46,815 nt of DNA from Clostridia bacterium. GTDB lineage: Bacteria > Bacillota > Clostridia > UBA1212 > UBA1255. The position numbers were made by a program, and so were the translations under genes. Below, piece by piece: positions 39,546 through 46,815 of the stretch (position 1 is its first letter; each line of letters starts with the position of its first letter). The stretch is from assembly GCA_017620915.1 (NCBI GenBank), contig JAFZSK010000115.1, forward strand, positions 1 to 46,815, given 5' to 3'. The notes beneath the pieces are model-generated. The model ran no database searches. It was not told the origin of the DNA and saw only the letters and a list, made by a program, of their open reading frames with translations.

Positions 39546-42113
39546 ATGATGCTTTACGATCTGACTGTCAATGGTGTGACCGCAACTCTGACCGCGCCGC
39601 TTTCCGGCCTGAGATTCGGCTGGAAAATGCAATCGGACAAAACTGATACTTTCCAGATATCCTACAGATTTACGGTCTCTTTGAACGGCAGCGCCGTTTA
39701 TGATTCCGGCCGGGTGCTGAGTCCCGAAAGCGTAGATATCCGCGCGGAAGGGTTGGTACTGGATCCCGAGACCGAGTACTGTTTCAACGTTGAAGTTGAG
39801 GACAATCACGGCGAGACCGCTTTTGCATCGTTGTCCTTTGCCACCGGACTCACGAAAAACGAGTGGCGCGGCGCAAAATGGATCCGCCCGAAAAAGCATA
39901 TTCCGGGCTGGGCTCCGTATTTGAGGACAAAGTTTGTTGTCCCCGAAAAGCCCGTTGCGCAAGCCGTTTTGTACTATTGCGGCCTCGGCTGCGGCGAGTT
40001 CTATATCAACGGACAGCGCACGGATGATTACTATATCGACCCGCCCGCCACCAACTATGAGCGGACAATACTGTATCGCGGCACCGACGTCACCGCACTG
40101 CTAACCGCAGGCGGCAACGCACTCTCCGTTCTGCTGGGCGAAGGCTTTTACTCGCAGAGCCGCGTATGGGGTTCTGCCGGTTTCGTGTACGGCAAAGAAT
40201 GTGCAATTGCCGCACTCCGGATCCGCTTTGCGGACGGCACGGAGCAGACTGTCGTGACCGGCACGGACAACTGGAAGTACAAATACAGTCCCATTTCCAC
40301 CAACAATATTTACGCCGGCGAAGTATACGATTGCCGCCTGGAGACACCGGATTTCGGTCTGTTTGAATCATCGGATGAAGACTGGGGCCCGGTAGTCGAA
40401 GATGAAACGCCGAAAGGCGAACTTACCGGCTGCCTGATGCCGCCGGTAAAGCTCATCCGCGAGTTGCCCGCGATCTCTGTAAAATGTGCCAGCGGCGCGT
40501 CCGACGGTGCCTGGATCTTCGATATGGGTGAAAACTTTGCCGGTATATATGAACTGCGCATACCGGCGCATTCGCCGCGCGGCGCGGTATATGTTGTCCG
40601 TACCGCCGAGGCGCTCAACGCCGGCGGAGGCTTAGACTTCCGCTCTTCCGGCGCGTTTGCCACCCAGTGCATACAGCAGGAGATATACATTGCCCGCGGC
40701 GGCGCTGAAGCAGAGATCTACAGGCCGCGCTTCACATACCACGGCTTCAGATATGTAGAGATCACCGGCATCCACGACATTAGTCAGGGCTACGGCACGA
40801 TGCCCAAAGCCGATATAATCAAAGGTCTGGCGCTGTCAACCGACCTCAAACGCATCACCGCGTTCGATTCCGGCAACCGCGACCTTAACAAGCTGCACGG
40901 GATCATGGACAACACATTCCGTTCCAACTACCACGGCTATCCGGAAGATTGTCCCGCCCGCGAAAAATGCGGCTGGCTGGGCGACGCGGAAGTGGTCTCC
41001 AATTGGGCACTTCTGAACTATGATATGACCGCGGCATACGAAAAATACATGAACGATATCCGCACCACCACCGAAGTGTACGGCACCTGGCAGATGATCG
41101 CGCCGGGCAAACGCGGCTGCGGTGAAGCATCGCCGCTGTGGGGCTGCGCGCAGATCATCATACCCTACTATATGTGGCAGTACACCGGCAACCGCTCGGT
41201 CATACTGGACAATATCGACATGATGCGCCGCTGGGTCGAACATGAGACAAACCGGGCCACGGATTGCATCATTTCCGAAGGCCTCGGCGACTGGGATCCG
41301 GCGGGCGGCAACAACAATCCGCGCCGCATGCCCGTTCCCCACTCCTCGACGTTAATGTATTACGAGATCTGTCTGCGTATGAGCGAGATCTCAAAAGCAT
41401 TCGGATTTGGAGACGAGCAGAAATATCTGGATATGTGCGCAGAAATTAAAGACGCGCTGAACCGTCATTTTTACGACCGCGAGCGCCACACATACGGCTA
41501 CTGGGGTTCCGACGGCGTCGCGCTGCTGCTGGGCACTTATCCCGAAGGCGAGTTTGCGCCGCTCTTACAGAATACTGTTCAGACTATCCGGGATGAAAAA
41601 TTTGAAATGCCTACCGGTATATACGGCAACAAGTATCTGGTACCGGCGCTGATGAAATTTGGATACGGCGACGTGGCGTTGTCCTACCTGTTCAACCGCT
41701 TTTCGCCCAGCTTCGGCACCATGATGGACGCCGGCGGCACGTCAATGTGGGAAGAACCGGATATGCATTTTGTAGAAAAGGACAGTACCAAAGGCGTCGC
41801 GTCCTACAACCACCCGATGCACGGCGGATTCATGTACAGTTACATTACCTGCCTTGCGGGTATTGAACCGCTGGTCCCCGGATTCCGGCGTTTCCGCGTG
41901 CGGCCGTGCCGCATGGACGGTGTGCCGAGCATAGATGTATCCTATGATTCTCCGTACGGAACGATCAAAGTCGAATACCACAAACCGGTCGACAGCGTCA
42001 ATTACTGCTGTACCATTACCGTTCCCGCCAACACTCAGGCTGTATTCGAATGGAAAGGCGCCGAACCCCATATTCTGGGATCCGGCACCTGGATCTTCGA
42101 TAAACTTGACTGA
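39546..42113 (+). CDS. GH78 alpha-L-rhamnosidase
   Basis: 855 residues, no signal peptide, so probably cytoplasmic. Beta-sandwich domains at the N-terminus (LTVNGVTATLTAPLSGLRFGWKM; YLRTKFVVPEKPVAQAVLYYCGLGCGEFYINGQ) match the rhamnosidase N-terminal and accessory domains, followed by the GPVV-PP linker. The (alpha/alpha)6 barrel has YPEDCPAREKCGWLGDAEV near 467-485, which holds catalytic acidic residues of GH78, then DWDPAGG and the late GGTSMWEEPD with SYNHPMHGGFMYSYI. It releases L-rhamnose from oligosaccharides or glycosides. It has its own promoter with an overlapping palindrome. ATG 39546 is chosen; 39549 is one codon later. Confidence 0.93.
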   Translation: MMLYDLTVNGVTATLTAPLSGLRFGWKMQSDKTDTFQISYRFTVSLNGSAVYDSGRVLSPESVDIRAEGLVLDPETEYCFNVEVEDNHGETAFASLSFATGLTKNEWRGAKWIRPKKHIPGWAPYLRTKFVVPEKPVAQAVLYYCGLGCGEFYINGQRTDDYYIDPPATNYERTILYRGTDVTALLTAGGNALSVLLGEGFYSQSRVWGSAGFVYGKECAIAALRIRFADGTEQTVVTGTDNWKYKYSPISTNNIYAGEVYDCRLETPDFGLFESSDEDWGPVVEDETPKGELTGCLMPPVKLIRELPAISVKCASGASDGAWIFDMGENFAGIYELRIPAHSPRGAVYVVRTAEALNAGGGLDFRSSGAFATQCIQQEIYIARGGAEAEIYRPRFTYHGFRYVEITGIHDISQGYGTMPKADIIKGLALSTDLKRITAFDSGNRDLNKLHGIMDNTFRSNYHGYPEDCPAREKCGWLGDAEVVSNWALLNYDMTAAYEKYMNDIRTTTEVYGTWQMIAPGKRGCGEASPLWGCAQIIIPYYMWQYTGNRSVILDNIDMMRRWVEHETNRATDCIISEGLGDWDPAGGNNNPRRMPVPHSSTLMYYEICLRMSEISKAFGFGDEQKYLDMCAEIKDALNRHFYDRERHTYGYWGSDGVALLLGTYPEGEFAPLLQNTVQTIRDEKFEMPTGIYGNKYLVPALMKFGYGDVALSYLFNRFSPSFGTMMDAGGTSMWEEPDMHFVEKDSTKGVASYNHPMHGGFMYSYITCLAGIEPLVPGFRRFRVRPCRMDGVPSIDVSYDSPYGTIKVEYHKPVDSVNYCCTITVPANTQAVFEWKGAEPHILGSGTWIFDKLD

Positions 42114-42136
42114 CACGCGGCACTTGGTACGCGCTG

Positions 42137-42162
42137 CCGGACGGCGGATAGCCGCTGTCCGG
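42137..42162. terminator. Hairpin between convergent GH78 and ABC genes
   Basis: CCGGAC/GTCCGG plus GCGG/CCGC form a strong stem with an ATA loop in the 75-nt gap between convergent genes. No T-tract follows on either side, so termination is only likely. Confidence 0.45.
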
Positions 42163-42188
42163 TGCGGGATCCGGCATTCGCCGCGCCG

Positions 42189-44123
42189 TTATGACAGCTC
42201 CGTAAGGCCGTTGTACAATTCGTAATATCTGCCCTTCTGGCTCAGCAGGTCGTCGTGGTCACCGCGCTCAATGATCTCGCCGTGCTCAAGTACCATTATG
42301 GCGTTGGCGTTGCGGACCGTGGACAAGCGGTGTGCGATCACGAACGTGGTCCGGTTCTGCATGAGCTCCGTGAGACCCTTTTCGATGTGGCGCTCGGTAC
42401 GGGTGTCAACGGAAGATGTTGCCTCGTCCAGCACCAGAATTGGGGCTTTGGTGATCGCCGCCCGGGCAATGTTCAGCAGCTGGCGTTGCCCCTGCGACAG
42501 GTTGGCGCCGTCGCCTTCGATGACGGTCTGGTAGCCTTTGCTCAGGCGCATGATAAAACTGTGCGCCGAAGCGGTCTTGGCAGCTTCGATAACTTCCTCG
42601 TCGGTGGCATCCAGGCGGCCGTAGCGGATGTTGTCCATGATCGTGCCGGTGAACAGATGCGTGTCCTGAAGCACCATGGCGATGTTGCGGCGCAGCACGT
42701 CGCGCTTGATGTTGCGGATGTCCACGCCGTCGATGGTGATAGACCCTTCGTCAATATCGTAAAAGCGGTTGAGCAGGTTGGTGACGGTGGTCTTGCCCGC
42801 ACCGGTAGAGCCTACGAACGCGATCTTCTGACCGGGTCTGGCGTACAAGCTGATGTGCTTGAGCACCGTTTTGCCCGGAAGGTAGCCGAAGCTGACGTTG
42901 TCCAACACCACGTCGCCTTTCATATCGGGCATATCCGAAGCTCCGGCCGCATCGGGCAGTTCGGGCTCGGTGTCCATGACTTCGAATACGCGCTCCGCGC
43001 CTGCCAGCGCCGAGAAGATCGTGGCCATCTGCTGCGAGATCTGGTTGATCGGCATGGCAAATTGACGCGAATACTGCGCAAATACCGCCAGGCCGCCCGG
43101 CGTCAGCCGTCCGGCTACCAGGAATACGCCGCCGATACCGACGGTGACTGCATAGGAAATTTGAGAGGTGTTGCCCATGATCGGACCCATGACGCCGCCC
43201 CAGAAGGTGGCGCGGAACTGCTTGCCGCGCATGTCGCCGTTGAGCTTGCCGAACTCCTCTTCGCACTCGTCCTCGTGGTTGAACACTTTGATCACGTTCT
43301 GGCCTGTGACTGTTTCTTCGATGTAGCCGTTGACCGCACCCAGCGCCGCCTGCTGGCTGGAGTAATACTTACGGGACAGCTTGCCGATGGCGACCCCGCC
43401 CCAGGCAAAGATCGGCACGAACGCCGCGGTGATCAGCGTCAACACCCAGTTGGTCGTGATCATGAACACCAGCACGCCTGCCAGCGTGATCAGGCCCGAG
43501 ATCATGGAGGTGAGCGAGTTGTTGACCATGGACTCGATATTGTCGATATCGTTGGTAAACCGCGACATGATCTCGCCGGTGGGTTTAGAGTCAAAATAGC
43601 GGAGCGGCAATTTCTGCAGCTTCTCGAACAGGTCGTTGCGGAGCTTTTCCATTACGCCCTGCGTGGTGCGCAGCATCATACGGGCATGAACGTACGAAGT
43701 CAAAATGCCGACGGTGTACACTATCGCCAGCAGCAGCACCGCGGCCAGAATATATGACATCGCATCGGTCTTGCCCTTGGTGAAAGACTGAATGATGCCG
43801 TCAGCGATGCGCTCCGTGCCGGACATTTTCAAGGGCGTTGACGGGCTGACTTCCCTGGTCAGCCGGTTGATGATCGGCGCCATCAGATATGAACCGCAGA
43901 GCGACGTGACCGTGCTCACCAGCATGCAGAGCAGTACGATGATAAGCCGGATTCGGTACGGTTTCAGGTAGGAGAGCAGGCGTTTGATCGTCGCGCCGGT
44001 ATTTTTAGGTTTGCCCTTGGCGCTCTGACTGCGGCCGCGGCCGCCGCCGGGCATCATGCCGCGCGGACTCGAGGCGGCAGTGCTGTTGTACTGTTTCTGG
44101 AGTTGTTCCAAACTTCTGGCCAT
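42189..44123 (-). CDS. ABC exporter half-transporter A
   Basis: 644 residues: a Gly/Ser/Arg-rich cytosolic N-terminus (about 1-40), six membrane helices (about 60-330) and an ATPase domain. Walker A GSTGAGKT is near 435, the signature LSQGQRQ near 540 and Walker B ILVLDEATSSVDTR near 560 with the canonical catalytic Glu; the switch His is in VIAHRLSTVR. It starts 3 nt after the stop of the second half-transporter, with GGAGG inside that gene's end. The pair resembles BmrC/BmrD or TM287/288 type heterodimers that export drugs, lipids or peptides. The substrate is unknown. Confidence 0.92.
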   Translation of the reverse strand: MARSLEQLQKQYNSTAASSPRGMMPGGGRGRSQSAKGKPKNTGATIKRLLSYLKPYRIRLIIVLLCMLVSTVTSLCGSYLMAPIINRLTREVSPSTPLKMSGTERIADGIIQSFTKGKTDAMSYILAAVLLLAIVYTVGILTSYVHARMMLRTTQGVMEKLRNDLFEKLQKLPLRYFDSKPTGEIMSRFTNDIDNIESMVNNSLTSMISGLITLAGVLVFMITTNWVLTLITAAFVPIFAWGGVAIGKLSRKYYSSQQAALGAVNGYIEETVTGQNVIKVFNHEDECEEEFGKLNGDMRGKQFRATFWGGVMGPIMGNTSQISYAVTVGIGGVFLVAGRLTPGGLAVFAQYSRQFAMPINQISQQMATIFSALAGAERVFEVMDTEPELPDAAGASDMPDMKGDVVLDNVSFGYLPGKTVLKHISLYARPGQKIAFVGSTGAGKTTVTNLLNRFYDIDEGSITIDGVDIRNIKRDVLRRNIAMVLQDTHLFTGTIMDNIRYGRLDATDEEVIEAAKTASAHSFIMRLSKGYQTVIEGDGANLSQGQRQLLNIARAAITKAPILVLDEATSSVDTRTERHIEKGLTELMQNRTTFVIAHRLSTVRNANAIMVLEHGEIIERGDHDDLLSQKGRYYELYNGLTELS

Positions 44124-44126
44124 GGC

Positions 44127-45857
44127 TCACTCCTCCTTTCCGCTCTGAGATTCGTAGATCTCGCGGTATTCCACGTTGTCCCGGAGCAGATCCTCGTGTT
44201 TGCCGATGCCGGTGATCCGGCCTTCGTTGACCACGACGATCATGTCCGCGTCGCGCACGGAAGAGATGCGCTGGGCAATTATGATCTTGGTAGACCCCTG
44301 CAGTTCTTCGCGGAACGCGCGCCGGATCTGCGCTTCGGTGGCGGTGTCAACGGCGCTGGTCGAGTCGTCAAGGATAAGTATTTTCGGTTTCTTCAGGAGT
44401 GCGCGGGCAATGCACAGCCTTTGCTTCTGGCCGCCCGACACGTTGGTGCCGCCCTGGTCCAGCGGCGTGTCGTAGCCTTCGGAGAACGTGCTCACGAATT
44501 TGTCCGCCTGCGCGTACTCCGCAAACTGCCGCACCTCCTCGTCGGTCGCGAATTCATCGCCCCAGCGCAGGTTGTCGGCAATGCTCCCCGAAAACAGCGT
44601 ATTCTTTTGCAGCACCATGCCGATGCCGTCGCGGAGGTTGACCAGCGAATAGTCGCGGACATTAACGCCGTCCACCAGCACCTCGCCCTGGTCGCAGTCG
44701 TAGAGGCGCGGGATCATTGACACCAGCGTCGACTTGCCCGAGCCGGTGGAGCCGATGATGCCCACGATGGAGTTGGCCGGGATTGTCAGGTTGATGTCTG
44801 AAAGTACCTCGTCCTCGCTGTCCTTATAGTAGCGGAACGACACGTGGCGGAATTCGATCTCGCCGTTTTCCACTTTTTTGTCGGGACAGGCCGCGTTCTC
44901 GTCGGTGACATCGAGCTTTTCGTCCATCACTTCGTTGATACGCTTGCCCGACGCCATGGCGCGAGAAGACATCATGATCAGGAATGTGATCATCAGCAGC
45001 GAGGACAATATCTGCGTCACATACGTTATGAACGCGGACAAGTCGCCCACCGACATATCGCCCCGCAGCACGATGCGGCCGCCGATCAGTATGACGGCAA
45101 TTATCGTGGCGTTCATGAACAGTGTCATGATCGGGCTGAGGAAAATCATCACGGACATTGCCCGGATGCCCGAGTCTTTCAGTTCTTTATTGGCCTTGCG
45201 GAAGCCTTTGCCGCTGTATTCTTCGCGCACGAAGCTCTTGACCACGCGCACGTTCGTGACGTTTTCCTGCACGTTGGAGTTCAGCGCGTCGATTTTCTCC
45301 TGCATTTTAGAGAAGCGCATAAAGCCGGTGCGGACAATAAACACCAGCGTCACCAGCATCAACGGAATGCTCACCGCAAATACCACCGACAGCGACGGCT
45401 TTATCAGGATCGCCATCACCAGCGCGGCAATCATCATGCCCGGCGCACGGAGCGCCATCCGGAGCAGCATCGCGATGAAGTTCTGCACCTGCGTCACGTC
45501 GTTGGTGAGCCTCGTGACCAGTGAGCCGGTGGAGAATTTATCGATGTTGGCGAAAGAAAACGCCTGCACCCGGCTGTACATATCCGACCGCAGATCCGCG
45601 GCGAAATTCACCGAGGCTTTGGACGCGAAGTACGCGCCGCCGACGCCGCCCGCCATCATCAATATCGCGGTCAATATCATCAGGAACATGGTCCCGATGC
45701 TGCTTTCATTGGTCAACGTTCCGTCGTTGGCGGAATTGATGACTGAGGCCAGCAGCTTCGGCATAACCACTTCGCCGATGACTTCCACGATCATGCACAC
45801 CGGGCCGAATATGAAATATCCCAGATACGGTTTGATGTATTTAAACCAGCGTTTCAT
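44127..45857 (-). CDS. ABC exporter half-transporter B (degenerate Walker B)
   Basis: 576 residues from the ATG at 45857, which overlaps the stop of the upstream glycosidase (ATGA) and follows GGATGGAG. Six membrane helices (about 15-300) precede the ATPase domain with Walker A GSTGSGKS near 370 and the signature VSGGQKQR near 475. Walker B reads ILILDDSTSAVDT: the catalytic Glu is replaced by Asp. The switch segment is IIAQRISSVR, with Gln in place of His. Both changes mark the degenerate ATP site usual in one half of heterodimeric exporters. It functions with the next gene, half-transporter A. Confidence 0.92.
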   Translation of the reverse strand: MKRWFKYIKPYLGYFIFGPVCMIVEVIGEVVMPKLLASVINSANDGTLTNESSIGTMFLMILTAILMMAGGVGGAYFASKASVNFAADLRSDMYSRVQAFSFANIDKFSTGSLVTRLTNDVTQVQNFIAMLLRMALRAPGMMIAALVMAILIKPSLSVVFAVSIPLMLVTLVFIVRTGFMRFSKMQEKIDALNSNVQENVTNVRVVKSFVREEYSGKGFRKANKELKDSGIRAMSVMIFLSPIMTLFMNATIIAVILIGGRIVLRGDMSVGDLSAFITYVTQILSSLLMITFLIMMSSRAMASGKRINEVMDEKLDVTDENAACPDKKVENGEIEFRHVSFRYYKDSEDEVLSDINLTIPANSIVGIIGSTGSGKSTLVSMIPRLYDCDQGEVLVDGVNVRDYSLVNLRDGIGMVLQKNTLFSGSIADNLRWGDEFATDEEVRQFAEYAQADKFVSTFSEGYDTPLDQGGTNVSGGQKQRLCIARALLKKPKILILDDSTSAVDTATEAQIRRAFREELQGSTKIIIAQRISSVRDADMIVVVNEGRITGIGKHEDLLRDNVEYREIYESQSGKEE

Positions 45858-46815
45858 TTTATACTCCATCCTTCCGGCAGCGTCAGCTGCGCTTTCAGTT
45901 CGCCCTCCTCCAGGCGCCAGGTGTACGAGATCAGGCCGTCGGAGGTATTGACCACGCCGCGGGCCCAGCGCAGGCCGCACGGGTGCGGAGCGATGTGAAC
46001 TGTTTTATTGACCTCGTCCGGTTCGCCCAGACCCAGAATATCCCGGGTGAGCAGCACCGCAGCGTGCGACGAGAAGCCGTGGCAGCGGCTGGTGTTGAGC
46101 ACGTCAAGGTTTTCCCAGAGCGTACCCGGACCTTCGCGCAGCTGCGGGTCGTAGATCGCATGCAGTTCCCGGAGCATTATGTCGTATTCGCTCAGGCGCG
46201 AGAGCATGTCCAGCCGGATGCACAGCCCGATGAACAGCTGCGCTTTGCCCAGGCGGGTGTCGCACTCGAACTCCCGCGCCGGGCCGGTGGTGTGGATCAG
46301 GCGCCAGAAGTAGTGCGGCATTTCTGCGCGGTCAAACAGGCCGGACCAGATGATCGTGTACTGGGCGGCTTCGGAGATGTTGCCGCGTTTGTGCAACCGG
46401 CCGTCGCGGAATTCCAGCGCATCCGGCAGGAAACCGCCGGTATCCTGCGGTTTTTCGTTGCAGCCCGCCAGCGCCGTACGGAGGATCGCCCGCAGCTCGC
46501 CGCCGCGTTTCGTCCAGTCATCCCGGCCGTACAATTTGCCCAAGTCCAGCAGCATGCGGGCGTACAGGGCGTTGGCCGCGGTGGAGATCGGGCGGCAATA
46601 CTCGTTGGCCAGCGACCAATCTATAAATATCCACGGCAGATTTTCCAGCAAACCGGAGGGGCCAACCAGTTCGAGGCTGCCGTTAACGAACGCTTCGACC
46701 CGATCCGCATGGGTGCGCGCAAAGGCGACATCGCCGGACCGCTCCACATACTCGCACAGCTCCAGCATGAGCCAGAAGCTCCAGGTGAGCAGGCCGGGGC
46801 AGGCGTCGTAATTAG
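45854..46815 (-). CDS. GH78-like rhamnosidase, C-terminal part (5' truncated)
   Basis: 319 residues are visible; the frame is open to the window edge, and the ATG at 46768 is internal. The sequence is the late part of an (alpha/alpha)6 barrel (NYDACPGLLTWSFWLMLELC; LPWIFIDWSLANEY; FLPDALEFRDGRLHKRGN), followed by GTLWENLDVLNTSRCHGFSSH and the C-terminal beta domain (VHIAPHPCGLRWARGVVNTS). That order is typical of GH78 rhamnosidase-like proteins. Catalytic residues lie partly outside the window. Its stop overlaps the exporter start, so glycosidase and exporter are likely cotranscribed. Confidence 0.8.
   Translation of the reverse strand, partial: NYDACPGLLTWSFWLMLELCEYVERSGDVAFARTHADRVEAFVNGSLELVGPSGLLENLPWIFIDWSLANEYCRPISTAANALYARMLLDLGKLYGRDDWTKRGGELRAILRTALAGCNEKPQDTGGFLPDALEFRDGRLHKRGNISEAAQYTIIWSGLFDRAEMPHYFWRLIHTTGPAREFECDTRLGKAQLFIGLCIRLDMLSRLSEYDIMLRELHAIYDPQLREGPGTLWENLDVLNTSRCHGFSSHAAVLLTRDILGLGEPDEVNKTVHIAPHPCGLRWARGVVNTSDGLISYTWRLEEGELKAQLTLPEGWSIK

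Noticed and set aside
42255-43757. Long antisense open frames (also 10774-12387, 18288-19280, 4007-5074, 15212-16468)
   Set aside because: They mirror well-recognised genes on the other strand, have Arg/His/Val-rich compositions typical of antisense frames in GC-rich DNA, and lack ribosome sites.

Overview
This window looks like a chromosomal segment of an uncultured, fairly GC-rich Clostridia-type Firmicute, probably gut-associated. The evidence is the gene order rel-dtd-metallo-hydrolase-hemZ, the PyrK/PyrD type 1B pyrimidine genes with PyrB/PyrI, near-consensus sigma-A promoters (usually with a 17-nt spacer), strong AGGAGG-type ribosome sites, and several secreted proteins held by a single C-terminal membrane helix with a lysine/arginine tail. 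No phage, transposase, tRNA, rRNA or CRISPR array was found.

Layout. 1-3.2 kb: the end of a surface protein, two unknown genes and a ClpX-like ATPase on the minus strand. 3.2-3.85 kb: an intergenic array of three 36-nt hairpins between 13-bp inverted repeats. 3.85-12.7 kb: a membrane-anchored secreted protein, dusB, then a plus-strand group of lipoprotein nuclease/phosphatase, YgiQ-type radical SAM protein and a large secreted glycosidase-like protein. 12.8-14.25 kb: an XRE/sigma-region-4 fusion regulator with a membrane partner. 14.2-24.9 kb: nine minus-strand genes (udk, response regulator, histidine kinase, recJ, rel, dtd, metallo-hydrolase, hemZ, YwaF-like). 25-30 kb: asnS, a flavin-reductase-like gene and a 904-residue surface protein. 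30.1-34.8 kb: pyrK-pyrD-pyrFE-pyrB-pyrI with a terminator. 34.8-36.4 kb: a regulatory cassette (small protein, XRE repressor, ImmA/IrrE protease). 36.4-46.8 kb: carbohydrate genes (trehalase-like, nuclease/phosphatase-like, PfkB kinase, two GH78 rhamnosidase-like genes) and a heterodimeric ABC exporter.

The most unusual signal is the behaviour of UAG. Two otherwise intact genes carry a single in-frame TAG: asnS at codon 180, inside a conserved block, and a lipoprotein nuclease between its catalytic motifs. In both, the protein continues in the same frame to a normal stop and normal family length. Of 38 genes whose stop is visible, 24 end in TGA and 13 in TAA. The only one ending in TAG has TAA TAA immediately after it in frame. 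The simplest reading is that UAG is translated in this organism (reassigned or efficiently suppressed, plausibly as glutamine) and is no longer a normal terminator. This is an inference from one window. The suppressor tRNA is not here, and two independent nonsense mutations or assembly errors remain possible.

Secondary points of interest are the 36-nt hairpin array, the face-to-face promoters with an operator-like palindrome between them in the XRE/ImmA cassette, the XRE-sigma4 fusion with its membrane partner, the PyrF-PyrE fusion, and a ClpX paralogue that lacks the zinc-binding domain but keeps an IGF tripeptide.
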